Assembly (NCBI GenBank): GCA_027943335.1
Contig: BSBK01006429.1
Coordinates: 186,001-250,000, forward strand
Source: Chamaecyparis obtusa
Lineage: Eukaryota; Streptophyta; Pinopsida; Cupressales; Cupressaceae
Length of the DNA stretch: 64,000 bases
Reading direction: 5' to 3'
Shown here: in pieces, positions 10,545-22,548 of the stretch
How positions within the stretch are numbered: the first letter of the stretch is position 1
How the letters are laid out: every line of letters begins with the position of its first letter
Program-made: the position numbers and the translations under genes
Notes under the pieces: generated by a model
What the model was told of the DNA's origin: nothing
The model's input: the letters and a program-made list of their open reading frames with translations, nothing else
Databases searched by the model: none

Positions 10545-11110
10545 TTTTTCAAATTTATTAGCAACTTTTCTTCCTTCAACCTCTGCAATACTTGTTTAAC
10601 ATGCAACAAATGTTCTTTTCTAGTCTTACTGAATATCAAAATATCATCCATGTATACAATCACAAACTTACCCAAATTTTTTTTCAAAACTTCATTCATC
10701 AACCTCATAAAAGTACTCGGTGCATTAGTTAAACCAAAAGGCATAACCAACCACTCATACAAACCTTCATTTTTCTTGAAAGTAGTCTTTCACTCATCAC
10801 CTTCTCTGATTCTTATCTTATGATACCCACTTTTCAAATCAATTTTGGTAAAATACTTTGCTCTAGTCAAACTATCCATTATTTTATATCATCCATTCTC
10901 AGTATAGGAAACCTATACTTCACTATTATCTTATTGATTTCTATAGAATCTGTACACATTTTCCATTCTCCATTATTCTTAGGTGCCAATATAGTAGGTA
11001 CTACATAAGAATCCAAAATTTCTTTGATCAAACCTTTCTACAACAATTCTTGAATCTATTGGTTCATTTCTTGATTCTCGGTAGGTGTCAACCAATGTGG
11101 TGCCTTATTC
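10484..11110 (-). pseudogene. Element B reverse transcriptase
   Basis: The palm region is clear at 10484-10762: [20 protein letters not shown] followed by [21 protein letters not shown], with the YMDD catalytic box. Upstream the domain continues with many stops: LIKEILDSYVVPTILAPKNN (11040-10970), then EWKMCTDSIEINKI. Family assignment to Ty3/Gypsy is secure. The fingers region is heavily degraded. Confidence 0.9.
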
Positions 11111-11760
11111 AGTAAACTAGCTCTAGGGATTAGATCCATGCAATGATCAATGCTTCTCTACATTAGAAAACCATTAGGTACATTATCAAAAATAATTGCA
11201 CTATACTCGGTGAGTAATTTATCAATCTCCTCAAGAACACTATCCTCTATTTTCTTACTCAGTTTGTTAGGAATCATAGAAAAACATACATCATTCTTCT
11301 TCAAATCCTTAACAAACTATCTTCCTTTTATCAAGAAAAATTTCATATATGTACAAACATTAGTAACAGGTTCTTCAATTGAAGGCAAAAAAACCTATCT
11401 TCTCCCATCAGCCCAAATAGTATATTTATGCAATCTCCCCTCATATATTGCATGTCTATCATATTGCCAAGGTCTAACCAACAAAACATGACAAAAATCC
11501 ATAGGACTGATATCACATAACACCTTATCATAGTACTTTCCAATTTTCAAATTCACATAAAATTGTTCACTTACCAAGAGTGTATGCTCATCTTTGATCC
11601 ATGAAATCTAATAGGGCTTCAGATGTTCCAAAATTTTCAACTGCAACTTTGTGACCATTTCCTCAGATGCCAGATTCTCCAAGCTACCACTGTCAATAAT
11701 TACCTTAAAAAATTCATCAAAAACTCTACATCTGTTCCAGGTTCTACATCAGCTCATTCT
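11111..11760 (-). pseudogene. Element B retropepsin-type protease
   Basis: On the minus strand VIIDSGSLENLASEEMV carries the DSG active-site triad of a retroviral-type aspartic protease. It is followed by EQFYVNLKIGKYY and ISPMDFCHVLLVRPWQYDRH, a signature of chromoviral proteases. Downstream toward RT the linker has TAG and frameshift damage. Several open pieces occur (11395-11577, 11343-11543). Confidence 0.85.
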
Positions 11761-12018
11761 TCCTCAATTTCATCATCACTAACATCTTCAAGATGTCTTC
11801 CTCTTCTCTAGGTTGTTTCAACAACTTCTAATCTAGCAGCAAGTTATCTCAAGATGTCTGCCAATCCTGGATCTGCATCTCACCTCCCATGAACCATCTT
11901 GAAACCCTCTTCAATTATAGGTTAGATCACAATCTGCTACCCCACAAAAAATGAACTAGGGTTTGACAAGAAGGAACCCTCAAACCTAGATTCAAAAACC
12001 TAGATCCAGATCTCACAT
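11761..12018 (-). pseudogene. Element B gag remnant (mostly deleted)
   Basis: Only a short piece remains on the minus strand: a helical Arg/Glu stretch (LAARLEVVETT) and an acidic patch (EDVSDDEIEEE). This resembles the N-terminal part of chromoviral Gag and leads straight into the protease. The capsid and zinc-knuckle region, normally about 1 kb, is absent. I infer an internal deletion of gag. Confidence 0.55.
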
Positions 12019-12031
12019 CACTCTAATACCA
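12019..12031 (-). other. Element B primer-binding site (initiator tRNA-Met)
   Basis: On the minus strand it reads TGGTATTAGAGTG, two bases from the 5' LTR end. It is a decayed copy of TGGTATCAGAGC, with C to T changes. Confidence 0.75.
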
Positions 12032-12033
12032 CC

Positions 12034-12708
12034 TTACTCAAAGTGAGGATGGGGAGAGGTGCCAAAGGAAAACCCTAACCAGATCCACCTTGCAGAGATT
12101 ATGCGCAGAAGCAACAATACACAAAAGTGAGAGAGAGAATGCAAAAACTTTCATATATTATCTTCAATTGATTCATACATGCTGGGTTGTATGGCCTTCC
12201 TGATTTAGGTAAGATATTACAATCAATTAAAGAAGTCCTCCAACATGTGAGGATCTTCCAACAATTTCTAATCTTAAAGCTTTTATCTTTTTCTCCCACT
12301 TCCTTCCAAAATTCTAACCAAATAACTACATTTATACAAGAGGCTACCAAACAAGTTGGCCTTCAGATCCACCATCAATAGAAGGAATGACTAGATATAG
12401 GTCCACACACTTCCCAATGATATATACCATAATTAAATCCATGACCAATAATAAATGCATGAGTCAACCTCAACATAAATCCAAAATAAACAACTCGGTA
12501 ATCAAGGGTAACCGAGCACCAGACAAGAAACACCAAGTGCTAGGCAAATAACCAAGTGAGAGAGAGATAACTGACCAACACCGGTGAACAAAGGAAATAG
12601 AGAAACACCAAACCAACTCAGTCAAAGAAGGAATTGAGGAACACAGAAAACTTCAAACATATTTTTGGTGACACATGATTGCCAAGGACCCGAGATGCTC
12701 CTGCATCA
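12034..12708 (-). repeat. Element B 5' LTR
   Basis: The 675-bp partner of 4552-5227. It ends TGCATCA at 12708 and is followed by GTCAA, the right half of the target-site duplication. Repeated GAGAGAGA and ACACTTCCCAATGAT segments align between the copies. Confidence 0.9.
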
Positions 12709-12838
12709 GTCAAACTCAGGAGGAGTATAAATTTTGATTAGAGTTAGATTTTTTTAAAAAAGTTTTGGAGTTTTGAATATTGATTGGACACTTAGTCATT
12801 TTTCATTAAGTTTTTTCATCAATGAAAAAGGAGGAGAT

Positions 12839-13916
12839 TATTGGCAAGATCCACGATTGGATAAGTTGTATGTTTTTATTCATGGAAATTGCACACTTTA
12901 TTTATGGCTATTTTGGAGAATTTTGGAGTTAGAGTTAATTAATTGATCAAATTAGTTGAGTATGAGTAGGATACAATATCAACGTACAAAGACCTATATA
13001 GAAAGGTGTAGACTCCATTTGGATTGCACAGAGAGGCTTTTCATTTACATGTTATATGTTATCTATTCCTATCATCACATGATCTAAACTTATATTTTAG
13101 AGTTGTCAAGGATTTTTGATCAGGGTGATAGAGAACTAGTTGGAGTAGAGTATAGAATAGTTGGATCGATCAACGATCTTGTCAGATCAATGATATGATT
13201 AGTTTGATGGATGATTTATGATGAGCCAACATTTTTTGACATAATTTGATTTGGGTTAGGGTTAGCATAATTTTTTTTTTGTGGATTGAGCTATGTTTTT
13301 ACACATTACTTCATTATTTTATGAAGTTGATCTAATGAGGAGTAAGTGATGATATCATGTATATATATATGAGTGAGTTTTTGTGATAAAATATAAGAGT
13401 GAACATGATGATGGATTGCTGAAATGTTGATGAAGTACAAAGGGAGTTTGTTATGATTAGAGATTTTCTTATGTGCATTGTTAAACAAATTTTCACGCAT
13501 TGTTGATGTTGTTTATTAGTTCAATTTCTTGGATTGTAGTCTAGATAGGGGTTGTAGCCCTGAATTTTATGATCATTGGGTTGTAGCCCAAGTTTCGTAT
13601 CAGAGAAGTGTGCTTTAGGCTATAAGCATGAATTCTTATGTATTCCCCCCTTTGTAATCAAACCTTTAACACGATTATTACTTCTAAAGATAGTAATTAC
13701 ATGTGGGTACCATCCCCACCATGGTTTTTCCCTTAACAAGGTTTCCATGCCAAAATAATGGTGTCATGTGTTTATTGATGTTTACTTTTACTTATTTTTT
13801 TTAGTTTATTTTTCATTTTTATATGCTTGTGGTTGTGTAATCAATTTAAGAAACCCAAAAGTGAGAGTACACCGATTCACTGCCGGTCCCCCTATTTGAG
13901 TTGTTCAATCCTAACA
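12839..13916 (+). repeat. Element C 3' LTR (copia type)
   Basis: A copia-style 3' end precedes it at 12714-12838, finishing in the polypurine tract GAAAAAGGAGGAGAT. The LTR begins TATTGGCAAG (a TG to TA change) and ends CAATCCTAACA at 13916. It has the usual late-LTR phrases (GGTTGTAGCCC, TTTTTCCCTTAACAAGGTTT). Its start and end resemble the LTRs of elements H and J (TGTTGGCAAG...CCTAACA), so it belongs to the same broad copia group. The matching 5' LTR is not in the window. Confidence 0.65.
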
Positions 13917-16900
13917 ACTTCTTGCCTCTAATTTGGATGTTTAGAGTTGAAATTTTTACCTTATGCAATTTTATTTCATTTCATGTTTAAATGGACATTT
14001 CTTTAAGAATTTTCATTTTTAAGAGATCTCCTTCTTCTTTACCTTTTTTCTTGAGTTTGATGATCTTACGTTATATATTTAGTTTCCTAGTTACTAGAAG
14101 CTATAGTTTAATGGCTTCCATTTTTTTTTAATACTAATAGTGTAGAGATTGAGTGAGGTAGAAAATTTCCATGAGAATCTAGGTGAAACCTATATGACAA
14201 CACATGAAATACCTAATATTATTGAGAAAATTTATTCCCAAACTTCTTATAATGAGGATGACTTTGTAATGCAAGTACCTCCTAACCAATTGGAAAACAT
14301 TATCAATGATTAAAAAAGTTTGAATAATGGATGGGTCGAGAACATTTAATAGGGAATCAATATACTTGATTGAAGAAATAAGGATGGTGGTTCAAAATGA
14401 TGAATATGGTATGGTTGTATTATGTGACATTATCTCATATTGTGGATGATAATATAATGTCTATGAAAAGTTGTGACAAAGACCTCTGTCTCTACAATCT
14501 TACTAATCATCTTAATATTTCCATTCCTATACCAACATCACTACCTAATGTGGAAATTTATACTCCACCTATCATGGCTACATCTACAAAAAAATTCAAC
14601 CCTACACACATTGTTCTTGGAGGAATTATTGTTCTAACTCATTTCATGAGTAATTTATTTATTTCCCAACAATCTCTTTTAGGTCCACTTTACCATAATC
14701 TTCCACTTTCATATTCTAATTCTTCATCCATTTTGTACAATGTTCCACATCATTCATTATCAAACATGTCCAACACAAACCTGTTCATTGAAGAAACCAT
14801 CAATTAAGTAGCCCAAAGTGTTTCATTTTTGTAGCAACAATTGGATTCCCTCATTCTTTCCAATACAAAACTCCAACTTGTGACTTTTCTAACCAACCAT
14901 TCAAAGAAATCATTACTACCATTATCTCTCAATAGATGGAAATCCCACACTTAAAGACCTATATTAGGAAAGGTCATACCTTGACTTATGTAAAATATTT
15001 CAAGCCTTGTATATTGACTTCTCAAGCAAGCATAGACTCTTGTGTAAATTGTTTTCTTAAAAATATAGAGATAAGGCCTTAGAATTCTTTTATTCTTGAA
15101 ATCCTTATTATATCGTCCATATTATAGAATTTTCTAATGCATTTATTCAACAATTTTAAAATATTATTGGTCATCAAATTTATTTGACTAGTTCAATCTA
15201 ATTCCAAACAAGTTGTTCAAGAAAAAGTGGTTGATTTTATTGGTAGATGTAAAAATTTGCACACTCATATATCTCCATGTGGTCTGCACTAAAGGGGAAA
15301 TTCAATACCACGTGCATTCATATTGGGTGGTTTAAACTAGGGAAAAAAAGATGGCAATATATTGCCTAAATAGGGGGTAGGGGAAGTTTTTTGGGGTAGG
15401 GTGTGGGGGTTTATTTAGGAAAATGGGTGTTGGGGGTATTGTGTGAGTATTGGAGGTGGTGACAAAAAATGTTTCGGGAAATATTTTTTGAAAATAGGGG
15501 GATTCTTTGGTATTCCAAGAATACACGTGCTATGATTTAGGTTAACTAAGTGAAAACTCCATGTATATTTCATCCTATTCCTAACATGGGTTTTCAAAGA
15601 ATTTTCATTTCTAATTTTCAAAAGGACATTAGAGATAAGTATTATTTGATTTTACTTTATTTAGTTAATTTTGTGTAGTGTTTCACAGTTATTATCTTTA
15701 AGTGAGGTAGTTTGGTCCATCAATTTCAATGGATTTGGTTGATAAGAATGATGCCACTCAACACTATTTATAAGAGTTTTGAAATACCGATAAAGGATTA
15801 GTCAATATAAATAACAAGTCTTAACATCATGATGATACAAAAGTGACAACTACAACTTTAGGTGTGGCTCCTATGTCACCAATTTTTAAACTAAATAATA
15901 ATTTTACCTCGCTTTCAAAGCCTTTATATAATGTTATCTGAATTTGATCAGTGGTGATAGTTTTAAACTTTTTCCTATAAATCATATTAACACTTCCAAA
16001 CAATTTCCTACATCTTGTGATCTAAAAGTCATTTTCCAACATCACCATCAAACAAACCATGATCCAAAAAAAAGTTATTGGTTGAAACATCATGTCCAAT
16101 GCCTCATTGGTTCTAATAAAATAACTATTGAGTGTGTTAATAATAAATGAAATAAATTCATAGCACCCACTAATCAAAACTCTAGAGTATATATCATTCA
16201 TTTACCTTTTCATTATACCAATAGTGTTGAACCTACCAATCCTTTTGTCTCTCATTCCATCAATATTATTGACCATGGTAACTTAATGGCCATGGATGTT
16301 GATAATAAGTATGAGGTGGCTAATACTATTATTAATCTTGTTATTCAATACCTAAACCCATGCCTAAACCTAAGGCTTGCATTACCTTTGGTCCTAATGA
16401 GACTATTAACGCAGTTGAGGAACCTCTTTACATTTCTCCAAATTTTAATGTCAAATTTTACCAAGGAGTTATTGTTGATCTTGCATTTATGGAAAATGTT
16501 AGCATTGAGGATCATCTCTTAACATGATAATTTCATCAAGAAAATTATGAAAAATCTAATCTAATTATTAAACCGCATGATAGTTTTTCTTGTCCCACCA
16601 TTGGTTCTATTGCCATTCCTATTCAAGTTCATAAGAAGTGCATATATATTGCATTTTTATTATTATTCCTGCATATGATTAATTCTAAGTGAGACTATGA
16701 CATCCTTTCCTTACTTCAATGAAATTTATTGATTCTCCTATCAATAATTTGGAGCTCCCTCAAAATGGATAAATTATCAAAATCAATAATAATCTCTATA
16801 AACCATTAGCAAGTCATGAAAAATTCATCCTTGACTTATTTTTCCCTCAAAATAGTCAACCATTACAACCTTATCAAGGTGCCCTCTGTTGGGTATATTC

Positions 16901-16990
16901 TTAATTTTCAGAGGTGTGTGTCCAAATTTTGGGTTAAATCTCCTTCCAAGTGTTTTGTTTGGTCTAGGGTTTGGAAAATTCAAAAAAAAT
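13917..16990. other. Degenerate sequence with short open frames
   Basis: No recognised domain. Plus-strand open pieces at 14397-14807, 15944-16150 and 16286-16522 are rich in Ser, Pro, Asn and hydrophobic residues, with many surrounding stops. They may be remnants of a retroelement ORF. The proline-rich reading at 23700-23900 has a similar style, so ORF G and its surroundings may have inserted into this older sequence. This is a guess. No LTRs were identified. Confidence 0.35.
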
Positions 16991-18927
16991 TGTCATAGCC
17001 GAGTTCAATAAATCCTTACTTTAGGTTTTGTTTTTGAAAAATGTCTAATTCATGCAAGAACCCTCATGTTTCCCTTGTTCTTCTATTTCATTATTACCTT
17101 TTAGTCACTTAGGCAGGTTAAATCATGCACGTGCTTAATTATCCCAAGTGCTTGCTAAATCAAAAAATGTCATAGCATGTCTCATATAGTATTCAGCGAA
17201 TCAGCCAACAAGTCAATCTTATGCTAAGTGTCATTTTAGTTGCGTGGTCTCTAAGTCTCCTTGTGATCACCTCAACCATTCAGTAAATTGGCGAATGTGT
17301 TTGAACCTTGTTAACTATTTTTCTTTGTCACTGAGTCTCCAAATGTTTTGGCAGTTATTTTACCCTTTGCGAGAACTAGCGAACAAAGGCTATCTCCAGT
17401 TCTCTTAGTCCTTGGTAGTCATGTGTTAACACTCAGCGACCTAGCGAAAGTAGTATTCGATCATTCTCTGAATCCAGTGGTCAAGGGATATATCAAATGG
17501 AGAACTGGCGAATACCATGGATTGATTTCAAGATCAACGTCTCTGTTTTAATCTCAAGTATCTTTTGGGTCCTACATGTTTGATTTGGTGAATAAGCGAC
17601 CGAATACTTATGTTATCATCATCCAAGTCTGGCGGTTTGACAATTTGATGAAATGAGTATGGTAGAGGTAATGTTAAGCGTTCACTTGTTCTCAGAATGA
17701 GTTAGTGAAATACTAAATGATCCAGCAATTCAGTGAATCATATGGTCGCGAGTTCTCTTAAAGGAAAGGTAAAAGCTAGAAGTATTTAGCAAATGGGCGA
17801 ATCAAAGGATTAGCAAAGTTTTAAGTCTTTAGTCACTTAATTTCATAAAGAAACATTCAATGTTTGAAGTATTGCAAGATTCAATGAACCCTTTGTTCAT
17901 TGATTCTCGTAATCAAATAACTAAAGATTATATGTTTTAGTGAAATGGTCAACTAACCACATTTTCCAAGCCGTGTAATGTTGGCAACCAAAACTAAATG
18001 ATTCAGCAATTTAGAGATAAGTTGTTTGCCAAGTCGTCAGATATCCAGGAAGTTAGCATTAACATCTAGCGAATGGGTGAAGCATATAGTTGCTAAGTCT
18101 CAGAATAAAGGTGATGGTTAAGGAAAGATTCAGTGACTCAGAGAGTAAAAGCTTCGCCAGTTCTCTAAATAATCAGGCGGTTAAGTATCTAATTAAGCAA
18201 ATGTGTGAACCCTTTGTTTGGTAAATCTCCAAGAAAATTGAAAGTTAGCTAGGACATTAAGAGAATGGGAGATGACCATATTTGCCAGTTCTCTAAATGA
18301 TAACTGTAGTCAAGTGCTCGAAGGTGATCACTTCAGTCGCTGATTCGCTAAGATGATGAAGAGTTAAGAATTGCATTGCAAGAACCCACGAAGGCTTTGG
18401 TCACTAGTTCTCTGAAAATGAGCTAGGTTTAACATTGTATTAAGCGATTATGAGAGGCTTTTAGTCATTGATTTGCTAAATGGGCTCAGTTGGAAAAGGT
18501 AATAAAAGAAAAGAAAAGGGACCATTGCCTACGTGGATAAAGTACAGTGTCAAGCTAGAAAGTAAACTAATGAGCCATCCAATCAGTTTCAAAGAAAGAT
18601 TGCATGATGTAAATACATTTAAAGTGTAGAATCTTAATCATTTGCCTCTTTGCCTTGTTTTTGAGTTGTTTAATTTATCTGTCAACATCCAAACATGGCT
18701 AACTCAAAATTTGAAATCTGATGGTAGATGAAATTGAATGTGGAAAAAATTAAGGAGATTTGCAGTAATTGTGGTAGCTGTACATATTTGATCTGTATCG
18801 ATAAATAAGCTAAGCTCATTGTTTCCTGTGTCCAAAATCAGTCGAAGAGAATTGTGTCTTTCTGAAGTAGTTTTTGAGCACCAAGTAAATCCAATTTGCA
18901 AAATTTGAAGGTAATCTTGTAGAGAAG
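16991..18927. other. GCGAA-rich LTR-like / leader region before ORF G
   Basis: There is no coding sequence. Short words recur throughout: (A/G)GCGAAT, AGTTCTCT and CTCAG(A/T)GA, with GATTCGCTAA. A similar vocabulary occurs in the K LTR at about 61.55-61.68 kb (GCGATTCAGCGAA, CACCAGTTCACT). I infer the promoter-side part of a long Tat-like LTR plus the ORF G leader (about 18.7-18.93 kb). No matching 3' copy or convincing primer site was found; ATGGCTAACTC at about 18.69 kb is only a weak candidate. Confidence 0.35.
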
Positions 18928-21900
18928 ATGAGTCAACCTGAGAAGAGTACAGCATCTTCTAGCAGTGAAGCCAAGTCTAAAAGTGGTGAAGACAAGGGCA
19001 AGCCTAATTATTTAGATGAATTCATGAAATTGCTGCCGGGATCTAGTCAGAACAAAAGAGCTCCTGATGATGTTTTTGAAGATGTTTTGGGGTTATGTAG
19101 GGATGCTATCATACCAAATAGTACAAGTTATACTATTTTTAGCTTCTTTTATGGAAATAGAGATAGGGATGTTCCTATGTGTAATGGTTGGAATTTGGGT
19201 TTAGGAAAATTAGTTGTTCCTGATATATTTTTAGATGTGGATCTAATTGTTGCACTAGCTAGCCATTATGACCCTATTTCCAAAACAATTAGAAAAGAGG
19301 ACCAGTCACCTTAGGTTACTCTAGATAGGGGCTCATTCATGAAAGCTTTTAATTTCTATACGTCTTCCTCCACCAAAATTGACCTGAGCAAAGAAAGGGA
19401 GAGGTACAAGAATAACATAGGGATAGTAAAGGACCAAATGACAGAGCATATCCCAAAGTAGGATAACTATATAGAACCCCTCCCTACTCACATGAATGCC
19501 CCTTACCAATTTAAGTCCCTCCAGCATTATATGAGGCAGACTTGTTATGCATTGTGTAGGGTTTTGGGAATTGATGGAGATGCAGAGTTCTTGCCAGCTG
19601 ATTTGTTGATTATAATCTTGGACATCCAAAATTCCTTGGTAATTACTGACTATGACTACATTTAGTATATAATTGATAGAATGCATGAGGGTTTGATTTC
19701 TGTCAAAGAAAGTAAGAGACCGATTAAGTTCATGCATTATTTGTTGGTAATGCACTTGATTTTGTTCTTCAACATCAATAGCTTTGACTGGAACATGTTG
19801 AAACCAAGGTTTAACTTCAATGGCCAGTATAATCCAGTACAATTATGGGTGAGGGTATGGAATTCTACTTCCAATGAAGGAGATTTTTGTATTTTTTAGA
19901 ATTTCATTATTTTTCCGATTGTAAAACTGTTAGGCATCAATGCCACAAGGCTATCCCCGAGGGTCCTTAGGCTCCTAAGACAATTATAGTTTGTGGATAA
20001 GTGGGAGGGAGATCATAATTGGGGTGATTTTTACTTAGGGGAGAATTCTACAATTATTAAGGTTTATGGTTGTCCCCAGCCCCCACATCTGTTACCAAAA
20101 TATGTGCCTCCAAGAGTTGCTTGTTTGGAATTTGTTTGGCAGTTGATGTGCATAGATAGAGAACTTCTAGCCCCTCACAGGAAGGGTACATTCACACCTA
20201 GGCAATTCAGGATAGGTGACTTCCTGGTGGGAAAGAGGGCTTTTCCTCAAATCACTACATGGTTAAATCAATTCAAGATGGTTACTGGTGTTTGTAGACA
20301 TGTAGATCCTGAGGGATTTATCGAAACTGCCAGGATGGTCTATATTCCAAATATTGGTGTGATTAAGGAACATGAAGGTTTAGATGAGGAAGATGTAATC
20401 AGAAATATTTTTGAGGATGATGAAGTTAAAAGGAGATGGAACAGGTACTTTGATTTGATAGATTTATCAAAACAAGTGATGGCAGACCAACTTCCTTTTG
20501 AGGGTTTCTTCCTTGACTTTCCTTATCTGAGAAGAATTAACAAGATGATAGAGATGCATGACACTCTATCAAATCAGTTGGAGAAGTTGATTGACCAGAA
20601 GCAACCAAAGAAAAGGAAAGACTATTCATCTTCTAATCAAGAGGAATCTTTTGATGAGTCCCCAGAAGGAAATAGCCCACCACAAGTTGGGTATGTACAA
20701 ATTGTTGAGCCTAGTGAAGACCGGCCAAAAAGAGAGAATGTCTAAGAGCCACCTTTGAAGAAGCAGAGGCTTGAGGAAGGAGAGCCTTCAGGGCAAGGAA
20801 AACAAAAGAGATTAATTGATAGAGCATCTGCTCTAGTGCCAGGTGATAGGGCTTACCATCACCAATTGAGAAAAATAATAAGAGCAGGCAAGAAGGTGGC
20901 CACTGATGAAACAGATAAGGAACAGGCCCTGTGGTTCAAAAAGGATATCAAAGAAGTCTATCAGGAGGAATTTTTGAGTGATGACCAATTTATTAAAACT
21001 GATGAATTCAAGAGTTTTCTTATTTGGAACAAGCAACAAGAGGTGAAGAAAGCTATGCTTGAAGGTGTGGAGCCAAGTGAGGAAACATTGAGAGCTTTAG
21101 CTTCTTATGATCCTAGCCTGGATCGTATAACACCAGATGAAGCTAGACAATTGGTTAAGGCAAGTGGAATTCTATTAACTCCAGGATGGGATCTAACTTC
21201 TACATTCATCATAGATCAAATAAGGAAGCAACCACAGGGTAGCCTATCATATGAGGTTCACATTGGTGACATGATAAGAGGAAGTGGATATGACCCTAAG
21301 TCTCAAGCTGTTGCAATGTGGTCTATGGCCCCTAGGACCCAAAAGCCATCCCTATTAAGTATAGAGGATAAGATGGAGGGGAACAAAATCATATGGACTA
21401 TGTAGAATACAACTGACCTTGAAGTTTCCAAGGCAATGACTCATTGGGCCAACTTGATTGAGGCCAAGATAGCTCAATTGTCTGAGAGGTACTCAAAGTT
21501 GTTTGAAAGCATGAACCTGGTGGCCAAGGATAGAGACTTGAAAATGATGAAAATAAAACAATTAGAAGATGAGTTGATAGAGGTAAGAGTAAAGCTTGAA
21601 GAAGCTTCAAAGGTAGTTCCTCCTCCTTTGAAAATTGAGGCCCTTGTGCAGACATATGTGGAAGTGCTTGACAGACCCACTGAGGACTTGGAAAAGATAA
21701 GGACAGAGGCATCTTTGGATACTATGTCAAAGATTGTGCAATATAGGCAGGGTAGGATAAAGGACAGAATTGAATCAATCCATAAATCATTCATCTTGTT
21801 GCACCAGACTAATGAAAAGGTGAATGAGCATTTAATCACTTTGGAACCACTTTTCAGCACATGGTCAGGAAGGAGTATATTATTTGATAAAATTGATGAT

Positions 21901-22401
21901 TTGCAAGAATATAGGGCATATGTTCCTAAACTAGTAAGTCAAGTTTTTTAGAAGATTGGCTTAATAAGTCCCACTTCAAAGTTTTTCAAAGGAAAGTCAA
22001 ACCAAATAAAGGCCAAGCTGGCCATGTTTGATAAAGATTATAGCAAATATTTGCCTCCGATTTATGATGACAATGGAAATATGGTCAAGGTGGAACAATG
22101 GAAGCTGTTAATGGATCAGTTGGTAATTAAACAGGATGCCTTCCTAAAGGATGATAATGCTTTGGACATGGATATAGGTAATAATATCATTGATAGTCTT
22201 TTCAAGATTGAAAATGATTGCATACAGTTTGTGGTTGAAACCAAAAATATAAATGATTCTACATGGGAGCAGCAGATTAAATCACTTCAGGAGCTGTAGA
22301 GATACAACTGGCCATCTGATGATGATGTGGTGGCTTGGGAGAAGTTAATAATAAAGAAGAAGAAGCCAGTTGTCCAACTTGTAGAGGAAGAGGAAGAATA
22401 G
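18928..22401 (+). pseudogene. ORF G: long unclassified retroelement protein, about 1,157 codons, with in-frame stops
   Basis: The frame starts at an ATG (MSQPEKSTASSSSEAK) and stays in the same phase for 3.47 kb, broken only by stop codons. I counted TAG at 19312, 19459, 19663, 19897, 19987, 21403, 21949 and 22297, TAA at 20743, and a final TAG at 22399. There are no frameshifts. The N-terminal half is mixed and globular-looking (for example GCPQPPHLLPKYVPPRVACL). A basic region follows at about 20.6-20.85 kb (QPKKRKDY, LKKQRLEEG). The C-terminal third is long, charged and coiled-coil-like (21.4-22.4 kb), ending in an acidic tail. No protease, RT, integrase or zinc knuckle is present. It may be related to the large ORFs of pol-less plant retroelements. 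Function is unknown. Confidence 0.75.
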
Positions 22402-22548
22402 AATGCACTTGGCACCTGATCCAGAGTTCGAGGGAGAGCATGTCCAAACAAAGGATGATTTAGGTTAGCCGGATGGTAGTCATCATTCATGCAATAAATT
22501 TAATAACTTCTCTGAAATATCCTTAGACAAAGGTGCCACCTGCAAGAT

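Larger units (their letters stand above)
4552..12708 (-). mobile_element. Element B: Ty3/Gypsy chromovirus, degenerate, minus strand
   Basis: This LTR retrotransposon lies on the minus strand. Its LTRs are 4552-5227 (3') and 12034-12708 (5'), aligning end to end at roughly 87-88% by eye. Flanks ATCAA (4547-4551) and GTCAA (12709-12713) are a 5-bp target-site duplication with one change. The PBS next to the right LTR matches initiator tRNA-Met. Domain order on the minus strand is protease, RT, RNase H, integrase, chromodomain, which is typical of Ty3/Gypsy chromoviruses. Only about 430 bp separate the PBS from the protease, so most of gag is missing. Stop codons and frameshifts make it inactive. 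It inserted into element C and was itself invaded by element A, 10 bp from its 3' LTR. Confidence 0.92.
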
